From Pseudomonadota bacterium (GTDB taxonomy: Bacteria; Pseudomonadota; Gammaproteobacteria; Acidiferrobacterales; Acidiferrobacteraceae): a DNA stretch of 7,639 bases. The stretch is from contig JAJYPQ010000174.1 of NCBI GenBank assembly GCA_021795255.1, positions 1 through 7,639 on the forward strand, read 5' to 3'. A model generated the notes under the pieces. That model was given only the letters and a program-made list of their open reading frames with translations, was not told the origin of the DNA and ran no database searches. Of this stretch, positions 1-4,993 are shown piece by piece. How positions within the stretch are numbered: the stretch's first letter is position 1; every line of letters starts with the position of its first letter. A program made the position numbers and the translations under genes.

Positions 1-1567
1 CCCGCGAAGAGACCATTCCGGCCTCATCCAGGAGGATGAGCCTTGGCACCTCGTCTTTTTCCTCGCGCATCACAAACGACGCCAACACCCGCGCATCGTC
101 GGGCGCGGCATCCGCTGTGCCGTCGACGGCGGTCTGCGAGGGGCCGGTGCCGATGACGCGGAACCCGCGGGCGCGAGCCTCGTCGGCGAGAGCCGCCAGC
201 GCGGTCGATTTCCCGGCGCCAGCAGCACCTCGGATGCCCCAGAACTGGTCAAGGGTCGTGAGGGCATCGACAACGGCTTGGCGCTGACCAGCACTGAACG
301 TGAAACCGTTGATAGCCTCGCGCGCGGATATGCGCGCCTGTGCCCCAGCTTCTGCGGTGAGCGGGGGCAGGGTGCCGCGTCCGGCGGCCACGGCGGCGAG
401 GTTGGAGGCCTCGCGCTCCAGCACCTCGCGGGCCACAAGTTTGCCGACGCCGCCGTCGATAAGGGCGCCGGCGTCACGGGCCGCATCGATTTCCTTATTA
501 AGGATGTCGATCGTGACCCCATGGACCATACCCGCCCGCAGGGCGTGCATCTGCACGCTCTGGGTATGGATGACGCTCTCGCGCTCACTCAGGTGGTCGG
601 TGCCGTACTTGAGGGCATCGCCGGCCGTCACCGGATCTACGGGTTCCGCCTCTTGGGGCGTAGCCCCTTTCAGATCATCAAGGCCAAGCCCGACCTCCCG
701 ACCACGGGACCGCCACTCCCAGCGCAACTCATCTTCGGACAGGGATGTCTTGCCTTCCCGAGTCGCCATGTTGGCGGCAACCTTCTGTGTGGCGCTGGCA
801 CTCCTGCGGTCAAGACCCTGCCTGGCCAACTCGGCCTCGATCTGCGCGGACCGGCCCGAGAAGGCCTCGATCTGCGCGTCGGTCACGGCCGCCAGTTCAA
901 AACCGTTTTCGGTCTGGCGTAACTGATACCCGGCGGCCAACAGCTCCCTCGCCAGCTCCGCCTGGTACACGGCGCCGGCCAATTTGACCCCATCGACACC
1001 GAAATCAAGATCCAACGCTCTCAAAGCGCCGTCCCGCCCGCGGGTGACGTTCAACAGAATGTTGTGCGTGTGGAGGTGGGGGTCCGCGTGACCTCCCGCC
1101 GTGCGAGTATCTTCGTGCCGGTAGGAGGCCCACACGGCCTCGCCGGTGCGCTCGACCTCCTTGCCCGCCTTCCCGTATCGGGCGGTGACGTAGCGTTCCT
1201 CCACCCACTCCATGGCCCGACGGTTCGCGCGGTCGTGGGCCTCCAGGATCCGCCGGTCGCCGGCGACCAGAGCGGCGAGGCTCACGGACTTGGGGGCGTT
1301 AAAGGTCAAATCTTTTCCCATCCTTCGGTCGGGCGACTGCTCGGCGAACTGCTCACCGTCCGGGGCGCAGCCCTTCAGCAGCGCCTTAAAGGTCTTGGCG
1401 TTCACGGGGCCAGACAGGCCCATCTCTGCGGCCAAGGCGCCGCCCCAGGCCGACGGGGCGCCCTTGCCACTGTAATACCCATGGCCCTTTCCGTCGGCCT
1501 TGGCCTCAACGTATTTGACGATGTCCGCGGCACTGCCTTTCAGTCCACCCCTTGGAAAACTCAGCAT
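1..1567 (-). CDS. traI: MobF-family conjugative relaxase-helicase (TraI/TrwC-like), N-terminal 522 codons, cut by the window edge
   Basis: This protein would nick the transferred strand at oriT, stay bound to its 5' end and unwind it. I translated the minus strand from the ATG at 1567 and found no stop to the window edge, so the C-terminus is missing. The N-terminus starts MLSFPRGGLKGSAADIVKYV; Tyr19 and the Tyr31-Tyr32 pair are candidates for the catalytic tyrosines of MobF enzymes. The metal-binding three-histidine motif reads HADPHLHTHN, with His164, His166 and His168. A helicase domain follows, with Walker A GAAGAGKST at 447-455 and Walker B LILLDEAG at 510-517. TraI and TrwC are normally about 1000 to 1750 residues, so roughly half or more is missing. 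The start is supported by AGGAG a few bases upstream. It is divergent from the operon at 2023. Family assignment is firm; the plasmid subgroup is not. Confidence 0.94.
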   Translation of the reverse strand, partial: MLSFPRGGLKGSAADIVKYVEAKADGKGHGYYSGKGAPSAWGGALAAEMGLSGPVNAKTFKALLKGCAPDGEQFAEQSPDRRMGKDLTFNAPKSVSLAALVAGDRRILEAHDRANRRAMEWVEERYVTARYGKAGKEVERTGEAVWASYRHEDTRTAGGHADPHLHTHNILLNVTRGRDGALRALDLDFGVDGVKLAGAVYQAELARELLAAGYQLRQTENGFELAAVTDAQIEAFSGRSAQIEAELARQGLDRRSASATQKVAANMATREGKTSLSEDELRWEWRSRGREVGLGLDDLKGATPQEAEPVDPVTAGDALKYGTDHLSERESVIHTQSVQMHALRAGMVHGVTIDILNKEIDAARDAGALIDGGVGKLVAREVLEREASNLAAVAAGRGTLPPLTAEAGAQARISAREAINGFTFSAGQRQAVVDALTTLDQFWGIRGAAGAGKSTALAALADEARARGFRVIGTGPSQTAVDGTADAAPDDARVLASFVMREEKDEVPRLILLDEAGMVSSR

Positions 1568-1572
1568 GGCGA

Positions 1573-1601
1573 CTCCTAATAATGATTGGCTCACTATTAG
1601 G
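1573..1601 (-). promoter_or_regulatory. Relaxase ribosome binding site inside a leader hairpin
   Basis: Read on the minus strand, the leader contains CCTAATA (1601-1595), a 13-nt spacer and TATTAGG (1581-1575), a perfect 7-bp stem. The Shine-Dalgarno AGGAG (1577-1573) directly follows and shares its first three bases with the 3' arm. The ATG is five bases further on. Pairing would hide part of the ribosome binding site, so relaxase translation may be restrained by structure. This is an inference from sequence; the transcription start is unknown. Confidence 0.5.
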
Positions 1602-1616
1602 GGCTCAATGGAAACG
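1591..1616 (-). promoter_or_regulatory. Mirrored leader element, copy 1 (upstream of the relaxase gene)
   Basis: On the minus strand this 26-nt element matches the plus-strand element at 1977-2002 at 22 of 26 positions. The invariant core is GAGCCCCTAAT. It ends 23 nt before the relaxase ATG, while the other copy ends 20 nt before the ATG at 2023, so both copies lie in the same sense and at about the same distance from their genes. The AT-rich TAATAGT could be a -10 box; no convincing -35 is shared. Most likely it is a shared operator or leader signal that co-regulates the two divergent units. Confidence 0.6.
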
Positions 1617-1656
1617 CGGCCACTTTCTGGCCAACGCCAACGCCGCCACGCACGGG

Positions 1657-1690
1657 ATGCCCGGCCTTTTCCAGGCCGGAAAAACCAAAA
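1657..1690 (-). repeat. Duplicated hairpin element, copy A
   Basis: The stem is CCGGCC (1661-1666) with GGCCGG (1674-1679) and a 7-nt loop. On the minus strand it follows a T-rich tract and ends in GGGCAT. A very similar element in the opposite orientation is at 3977-4008. A second, mutually exclusive fold pairs TTTTCC with GGAAAA across the same segment. No U-tract follows the stem on either strand, so it is not a normal intrinsic terminator. Function unknown; a protein-binding or replication-priming structure is possible. Confidence 0.5.
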
Positions 1691-1769
1691 ACCATCACCA
1701 TGAGAAACAGGAAACCGGCAGGCGGCGGCATCGCTTCGCTGGCCGCTTTAACGTCTGGCCCACGGCCAG

Positions 1770-1804
1770 ACACACCATCCACCCGACAGGGTGCGGTGGT
1801 GTGT
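1770..1804. repeat. Long imperfect hairpin in candidate oriT
   Basis: ACACACCA at 1770-1777 pairs perfectly with TGGTGTGT at 1797-1804. Inside, CACCC (1780-1784) pairs with GGGTG (1789-1793) around the loop GACA, leaving a small internal bulge. It overlaps the tail of a separate 7-bp hairpin at 1754-1770 and is followed after three bases by an 8-bp hairpin at 1808-1826. Three consecutive stems of this kind are typical of relaxase or accessory-protein recognition regions. Confidence 0.55.
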
Positions 1805-1976
1805 TCAGTCCACCCTACGGGTGGACGTCAAACTCGCGTGCAATTCATGGCGATTATTGGCAATTCGCGTGCAAGAATCGAAGATTCTTCAGGGAGTAGT
1901 AAGGCATCACATAGAAGCTGCAAAAGTTTTCACACAAAACGCAAAATCGCTTCGCCTTTTCGGGAATTACCTACTA

Positions 1977-2002
1977 CATTTCCACCGAGCCCCTAATGGT
2001 GA
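1977..2002 (+). promoter_or_regulatory. Mirrored leader element, copy 2 (upstream of the accessory operon)
   Basis: This is the plus-strand partner of the element at 1591-1616. The invariant GAGCCCCTAAT (1987-1997) is flanked by CACC (1983-1986) and GGTG (1998-2001), which can pair. In copy 1 the same flanks are CATT and AGTG, which still pair with one G-U wobble. The element overlaps an upstream in-frame ATG at 1996, an argument against that start. TAATGGT at 1994-2000 could be a -10 box, placing a transcript start just ahead of the ribosome binding site at 2011. Confidence 0.6.
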
Positions 2003-2022
2003 AGGAACATGGAGCCGAAACT

Positions 2023-2340
2023 ATGACCACAGACGTTACAGACATTACACGCATGACGGCCCGCGTCGCACCGCACATTGATGCGATAAAGAAGGCCCGC
2101 GCCGCGGGCCTGACCTGGGGAGACATCGCTGCCCGCCTGGGAGCCCCAGGCCAAGCGGCTAGGGTTCGGTGGGCAGTCCTGCACTGTCGTTACCAAGCCG
2201 AGCAGATCCCGCTGCCTGAACCTGCGGCCCGGCCGAGCACCACCACGACGCAGCCAGCGTCCCAGGCGCCGCCTCGGACGCAAGTAGCAGGGGCAAGATC
2301 GGAAATCGAATCGGTCATCAACCAACACCTAATCAAGTAG
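2023..2340 (+). CDS. Small helix-turn-helix DNA-binding protein, StbA/TraK-like by position
   Basis: A 105-residue protein. Residues about 29-52, including GLTWGDIAARLG, look like a helix-turn-helix, followed by a basic stretch and a Pro/Thr/Gln-rich linker (about 64-90). It is the first gene of the operon divergent from the relaxase and borders the candidate oriT. In R388 and IncP plasmids this place is held by StbA or TraK, which bind repeats at oriT and repress their own promoter. I chose the ATG at 2023 because GGAG lies eight bases upstream; the in-frame ATG at 1996 has a poor ribosome site and falls inside the leader element. The short repeats at 1831-1874 or the mirrored leader elements are plausible binding sites. 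The HTH call is reasonable; homology to StbA or TraK is inferred from context. Confidence 0.75.
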   Translation: MTTDVTDITRMTARVAPHIDAIKKARAAGLTWGDIAARLGAPGQAARVRWAVLHCRYQAEQIPLPEPAARPSTTTTQPASQAPPRTQVAGARSEIESVINQHLIK

Positions 2341-2352
2341 CGAGGTGACACC

Positions 2353-3078
2353 ATGACACAGAAATACATCTACATATCGGACGGCGACAAAGGCGGCGTC
2401 GGGAAAAGCTTCTGCTCGGCCGCCGTGTGCGAAGCGCTGCTAGAAAAAGGCAGCATTGCGCTGGTGGAAGGCGATGACTCGCAACCCGACCTCGCGCTTC
2501 GGTACCAGGGCGACCCCGACGTGCTTTTGGGGGTCCTGCCTTTAAACGAGTCCGGGGACGCCAACCGCGCGGTCTCCAAATTCGCGGCTTGGCTGGAGAC
2601 TAACCAACCTGACCGGGTGGTCATCAACCTCCCTGCCGGTGCGGCTAAGACTCTATCCGCCCATGCGGACCTGATCCGCATGAGTTCCGACGAGTTCGGG
2701 TACCGACTGGTCGGGCTCTATGCGTTGGGCAAGGGCGACACGCCGACGGCCGGGCTGGTCAAGAGCCTGGAATCCGGACTGCTCTCTCAGGTCGATGAGC
2801 CACGACGGGTTATCGTTTACCCGGCGTTTCAGGGAGACCCGCACGACTTCGTGTGGTTCGATCATCCGTCCCGCAAGACCTTCGGCGGCCGAGAGATCGT
2901 CATGCCGTTCCTCGATAACCGGGACGTTGTGCGCAAGATGCTGACCACCCCAGGACGACTCGCGAATCTTGCAAAGACTCCCGCCGAGGGGTGGATGGTG
3001 GTCGACAAGTTCAACCTGGCGCGCTGGCTGAAGTCTGCGATTTCCGCCGTCGAGCCCATCTTGGACATCGAGGACTAA
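2353..3078 (+). CDS. ParA/MinD-superfamily ATPase, StbB/TraL/MobD-like
   Basis: A 241-residue P-loop ATPase. The deviant Walker A of the ParA/MinD superfamily is clear at residues 13-19 (KGGVGKS, with signature lysine 13 and Lys18). VEGDDSQPD at 38-46 follows the second strand. The Walker B-like strand at 89-96 reads VVINLPAG, with Asn92 where ParA proteins usually have Asp. Relatives encoded next to oriT (StbB of R388, TraL of IncP, MobD of IncQ-2 plasmids) are linked to plasmid stability, positioning or transfer rather than classic partition; no ParB or parS is seen here, which fits that group. The ribosome site GAGGTGA lies just before ATG 2353, 12 nt after the previous stop, and the next gene begins 3 nt after this stop. 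It probably works with both neighbours. Confidence 0.85.
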   Translation: MTQKYIYISDGDKGGVGKSFCSAAVCEALLEKGSIALVEGDDSQPDLALRYQGDPDVLLGVLPLNESGDANRAVSKFAAWLETNQPDRVVINLPAGAAKTLSAHADLIRMSSDEFGYRLVGLYALGKGDTPTAGLVKSLESGLLSQVDEPRRVIVYPAFQGDPHDFVWFDHPSRKTFGGREIVMPFLDNRDVVRKMLTTPGRLANLAKTPAEGWMVVDKFNLARWLKSAISAVEPILDIED

Positions 3079-3081
3079 GCG

Positions 3082-3891
3082 ATGAAAGATTTTGATGATG
3101 ACATGCCTGCATTGCCGGTATCTGATACGGACACTGATACGGACACGCAAGATGCGGATACCGCACTGGTGCCCCCCTCGGGGGGCACTCCCGCCTCGCT
3201 CCGGGATCGGGCACTAGAAGGGCTCGACCCCGAGACGAGAAGCGAGATCATACTGGAGGCATCGGATATTGGGATCAGGGACCGGAATGACGCGACGTGG
3301 CTGATGTTAAGAAAGCTCCGAGATGCGACCGACGCCGCCACGATCGCCGACCGTGCGGCTGGTCGCATCGAGGCCGCCACACAGGCTGTCGGCGACCTTG
3401 TGTTCCGGCAGGCCCAACGGGCCGGGGCCGATATCGCCGCCACGGCCGCAACGGCCATCGAGACGAAGACGGTCGAAGCCGGGCAGGCAATCGTCACCGT
3501 GATCAACCACGCCGCGCAGAGCGGCGCCGCGGCTCTCAAGGCCGCCGCGATAGCCTTGCCAGCAGCGGCAGCTGCCCAGCGGGACGGGATTCTTGCCGAG
3601 TGGCAGCAGGCCCTGGGCGCCACGGCGGCCCAGGAGGCGGCCCAGCGCGCCAGGCGAGGGGAGTGGTTGATCATGTCGGGGATCGCTGCCGGCATGATCG
3701 TGATGGCCCTCCTGGGTGCCTGGGTGGGGCACGCTTTGGCACCCAAGGCGTGGCCGCGGGGCGCCCCGCCGTCCGCGATGTGGCGGTACCCCAGTCGCGA
3801 CATGGATGAGTATGCGTGGCCCCTCGCGCATGCCAGGGTCGCGCGGGCCTGCCCACCCAACGACGTTTGTCTAGACCTTCGACGCCGTTAA
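3082..3891 (+). CDS. Single-pass membrane protein of the accessory operon (StbC/TraM/MobE-like by position)
   Basis: A 269-residue protein that I do not recognise by motif. The N-terminus is acidic and low in complexity (residues 3-28, with a DT run). Residues about 70-190 are Ala-rich and likely helical, probably a coiled coil. One strong membrane segment spans about 196-216 (LIMSGIAAGMIVMALLGAWV), preceded by RARRG, which suggests a cytoplasmic N-terminal part. About 50 mostly polar residues follow the membrane segment. The gene starts 3 nt after the ATPase stop, with GAGGA just upstream, so translation is likely coupled. Third-position partners of StbB/TraL-type ATPases are often poorly conserved; the link to StbC, TraM or MobE rests on order alone. 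A role anchoring the ATPase or oriT complex to the membrane is an inference. Confidence 0.8.
   Translation: MKDFDDDMPALPVSDTDTDTDTQDADTALVPPSGGTPASLRDRALEGLDPETRSEIILEASDIGIRDRNDATWLMLRKLRDATDAATIADRAAGRIEAATQAVGDLVFRQAQRAGADIAATAATAIETKTVEAGQAIVTVINHAAQSGAAALKAAAIALPAAAAAQRDGILAEWQQALGATAAQEAAQRARRGEWLIMSGIAAGMIVMALLGAWVGHALAPKAWPRGAPPSAMWRYPSRDMDEYAWPLAHARVARACPPNDVCLDLRRR
3122..3145 (+). repeat. 12-bp perfect tandem repeat inside the membrane-protein gene
   Basis: The unit CTGATACGGACA occurs twice back to back and encodes the repeated Asp-Thr tract. Because the unit is a multiple of three, copy-number change would lengthen or shorten the acidic N-terminus without a frameshift. Confidence 0.8.
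3169..3188. repeat. Perfect GC hairpin inside the membrane-protein gene
   Basis: GTGCCCCCC (3169-3177) and GGGGGGCAC (3180-3188) are exact complements separated by TC, near codons 30-36. The stem contains six C and six G in a row. It could slow the ribosome, reduce expression relative to the ATPase gene or be prone to slippage; none of this is shown. Confidence 0.7.
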
Positions 3892-3902
3892 AGCACACCC
3901 CC

Positions 3903-3954
3903 CCGCCCGCGCGGCGGCGAGTGTGGCTTCACGCTCTCGGTTTTTCGGTTTTTG
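3903..3954 (+). terminator. Possible weak terminator after the accessory operon
   Basis: CCGCC (3903-3907) pairs with GGCGG (3913-3917), and an outer CACAC/GTGTG pairing is possible. T-rich tracts appear only about 25 nt later (3941-3953), so this is at best an imperfect intrinsic terminator. The operon stop is at 3889-3891. Confidence 0.3.
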
Positions 3955-3976
3955 TCTTTCACGTGGTCGGGGATTT

Positions 3977-4008
3977 TGGGTTTTCCGGGCCTAGAAAAGG
4001 CCCGGCAT
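3977..4008 (+). repeat. Duplicated hairpin element, copy B
   Basis: CCGGGCC (3985-3991) pairs with GGCCCGG (3999-4005) around TAGAAAA. It aligns with the minus-strand element at 1657-1690, including the upstream T-rich run and the downstream CAT. The stem is one base pair longer here: the extra G in one arm is matched by an extra C in the other. It lies about 90 nt beyond the accessory operon and at the edge of the oriV-like region. No U-tract follows. Confidence 0.5.
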
Positions 4009-4047
4009 ATCGACGTCAAGTTTTTGAATTAACATCCGCAACGTATG

Positions 4048-4082
4048 GAGCGGACCAGGGGCATAAGCCCCCTGGGCCGCTC
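4048..4082. repeat. Strong GC stem-loop in oriV
   Basis: GAGCGG (4048-4053) pairs with CCGCTC (4077-4082), then one A-G mismatch, then CCAGGGG (4055-4061) pairs with CCCCTGG (4069-4075) around a short loop. That is 13 base pairs with one mismatch. No U-tract follows on either strand, so a replication-initiation or protein-binding structure is more likely than a terminator. Confidence 0.65.
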
Positions 4083-4114
4083 TCCTAGGAGTCCTAAAGA
4101 TGACTCCTAGGAGA
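4081..4114. repeat. Perfect inverted repeat of a self-palindromic unit
   Basis: TCTCCTAGGAGTC (4081-4093) and GACTCCTAGGAGA (4102-4114) are exact reverse complements separated by 8 nt. Each arm carries the palindrome CTCCTAGGAG, so the site can bind a dimer at each arm or fold as one 13-bp stem. It lies between the GC stem-loop and the iterons. Confidence 0.75.
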
Positions 4115-4126
4115 ATCCTAAACGCC

Positions 4127-4208
4127 CTGGCGTACAGTACGGGCTCGCTGGCGTAGGAAACGGGTCCCTGGCGTACAGTACGGGCTCGCTGGCGTACAGT
4201 ACGGGGCC
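4127..4208. repeat. Four 20-21 bp iterons
   Basis: Direct repeats begin at 4127, 4148, 4168 and 4189 (period 21, 20, 21). The consensus begins CTGGCGTACAGTACGGG. Units 1, 3 and 4 keep the internal palindrome GTACAGTAC; unit 2 reads GTAGGAAAC there and is degenerate. Spacing near two helical turns places them on one DNA face, as expected for binding sites of the RepC-like initiator encoded immediately next to them. Confidence 0.85.
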
Positions 4209-4210
4209 TG

Positions 4211-4993
4211 TTATTTGCGGTGCCGCAATATCCGCATGGTTGTGGTGACTTCAATGCCCATCTCGGCCAGTGCCTCCCTGTCCCTTTTAAGGTCGCGCCG
4301 ACGATTCTCTCCGGCCGCGCCGACGATCTCCGCGCCAACCCCCGCCAGGACGGTATTGACAAGCCACCCTTCCGGCGGGCAGTCGCGGTGGGTCAAGACC
4401 CATCGCGCAATTGCCGCGCCCGTCCCCGTCCTGAAGTCCGCGAACGGGTGAGGGTCGTAGTGGAGTGGCAGGTCCTTGGCCAACATTGCGGCGCACGTTT
4501 TGGTAAGCGTTACCCGCCAAAGGTGACGCCTTTCGCGCGTGACTGGGTTGATTGCCACCGCGGGGCTTGGAGTGACGTCGTTAAGGAAACCGTCGAGCAC
4601 AAACGCATCGGTGCCAAGCCTGGGGATGTCTATCTTGATCGCGCTCACTCGAAGGTCGCGTATCAAATTTTTAAGACCTTTGCCGCTGTAGCCACCATTT
4701 GCGCGGGAGAGCGTTGTGCGGAGATGGTAGGGGTCCACAAGGACCTGCACCCCACCATCGTCAAGCGTGCGCTTTTTTTGCGCGTGAAACAGTGTGGCTT
4801 CCAGCAATAACGCATGCATGACTCCAAGCCGCCCCGTTATTTCTGCACGGCCCCATGAGGTCTTGATGGTGCGGGTGCAGAACCTTGGGTGCCGGGTCGG
4901 CTGGAACACTTGCAGGCGTGCGGCGTGCACGGTTGTGGTCGGCAAGAGCCGGTCCTTCCATGCAACTACGCTTTTACCAGTTGTCGTCGTCAT
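4211..4993 (-). CDS. repC: RepC-like replication initiator (iteron-binding, winged-helix)
   Basis: A 260-residue protein, close in size to RSF1010 RepC. Two winged-helix-like regions can be traced: about 55-125 (VMHALLLEAT through GKGLKNLIRDLRV) and about 185-255, where GENRRRDLKRDREALAEMGI resembles the C-terminal basic helix and strand of RepC proteins. Expected role: bind the iterons and recruit the RepA helicase. The ATG at 4993 is preferred over the upstream ATG at 5056 because GGAGGCGAG precedes it. It overlaps the last 20 nt of repA, which suggests translational coupling. The stop lies two bases from the last iteron. Identification rests on size, wing-like motifs, order after repA and iteron adjacency; sequence similarity to RSF1010 RepC is low by eye. 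Confidence 0.75.
   Translation of the reverse strand: MTTTTGKSVVAWKDRLLPTTTVHAARLQVFQPTRHPRFCTRTIKTSWGRAEITGRLGVMHALLLEATLFHAQKKRTLDDGGVQVLVDPYHLRTTLSRANGGYSGKGLKNLIRDLRVSAIKIDIPRLGTDAFVLDGFLNDVTPSPAVAINPVTRERRHLWRVTLTKTCAAMLAKDLPLHYDPHPFADFRTGTGAAIARWVLTHRDCPPEGWLVNTVLAGVGAEIVGAAGENRRRDLKRDREALAEMGIEVTTTMRILRHRK

Larger units (their letters stand above)
1617..1976. other. Candidate oriT region: cluster of hairpins and direct repeats
   Basis: This non-coding stretch lies between a relaxase gene and a divergent accessory operon, the usual place for oriT in MobF plasmids such as R388. Perfect hairpins include 1754-1760 with 1764-1770 (TCTGGCC), 1808-1815 with 1819-1826 (GTCCACCC) and 1873-1879 with 1883-1889 (AAGAATC). 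A larger stem joins 1770-1777 (ACACACCA) to 1797-1804, with inner CACCC/GGGTG pairing and a GACA loop. A 13-bp direct repeat, differing by one base, lies at 1831-1843 and 1862-1874, 31 bp apart. The segment GGGTGCGGTGG at 1789-1799 resembles, from memory, the F-plasmid nic region (GGGTGTGGTGC). The exact nic is not established. Short open frames here have no start or codon support. Confidence 0.55.
3985..4208. other. Candidate vegetative origin (oriV) of IncQ-like design
   Basis: In order this region holds a hairpin (3985-4005), an AT-rich patch (4018-4035), a strong GC hairpin (4048-4082), a perfect inverted repeat (4081-4114) and four iterons (4127-4208). It ends two bases from the stop of the RepC-like gene. 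RSF1010-type oriV is known for about 20-bp iterons bound by RepC, an AT-rich melting region loaded by RepA, and paired stem-loops that serve as single-strand initiation sites. The arrangement here fits that plan; strand initiation by the hairpins is inferred. Confidence 0.65.

Noticed and set aside
278..926. Long plus-strand open frames over the relaxase gene
   Set aside because: They are antisense shadows; the minus-strand frame carries the relaxase and helicase motifs and runs without a stop.
1657..1690. Intrinsic terminator at the GC hairpin
   Set aside because: The stem is followed by A-rich sequence on plus and GGGCAT on minus; the T-run precedes the stem on the minus strand.
1996..2022. 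Upstream ATG at 1996 as start of the HTH protein
   Set aside because: It lies inside the leader element and has a weak ribosome site, while 2023 has GGAG at good spacing.
1552..2081. Open frames of about 60-115 residues in the intergenic region
   Set aside because: They cross hairpins and the mirrored leader elements, lack ribosome sites and have low-complexity translations.
4127..4208. CRISPR-like array
   Set aside because: Repeats are directly tandem with no spacers and sit beside a rep gene, so they are iterons.
4625..4640. TGTCTAT as an R388-type nic site
   Set aside because: It is within repC coding sequence without flanking inverted repeats and far from the relaxase gene.
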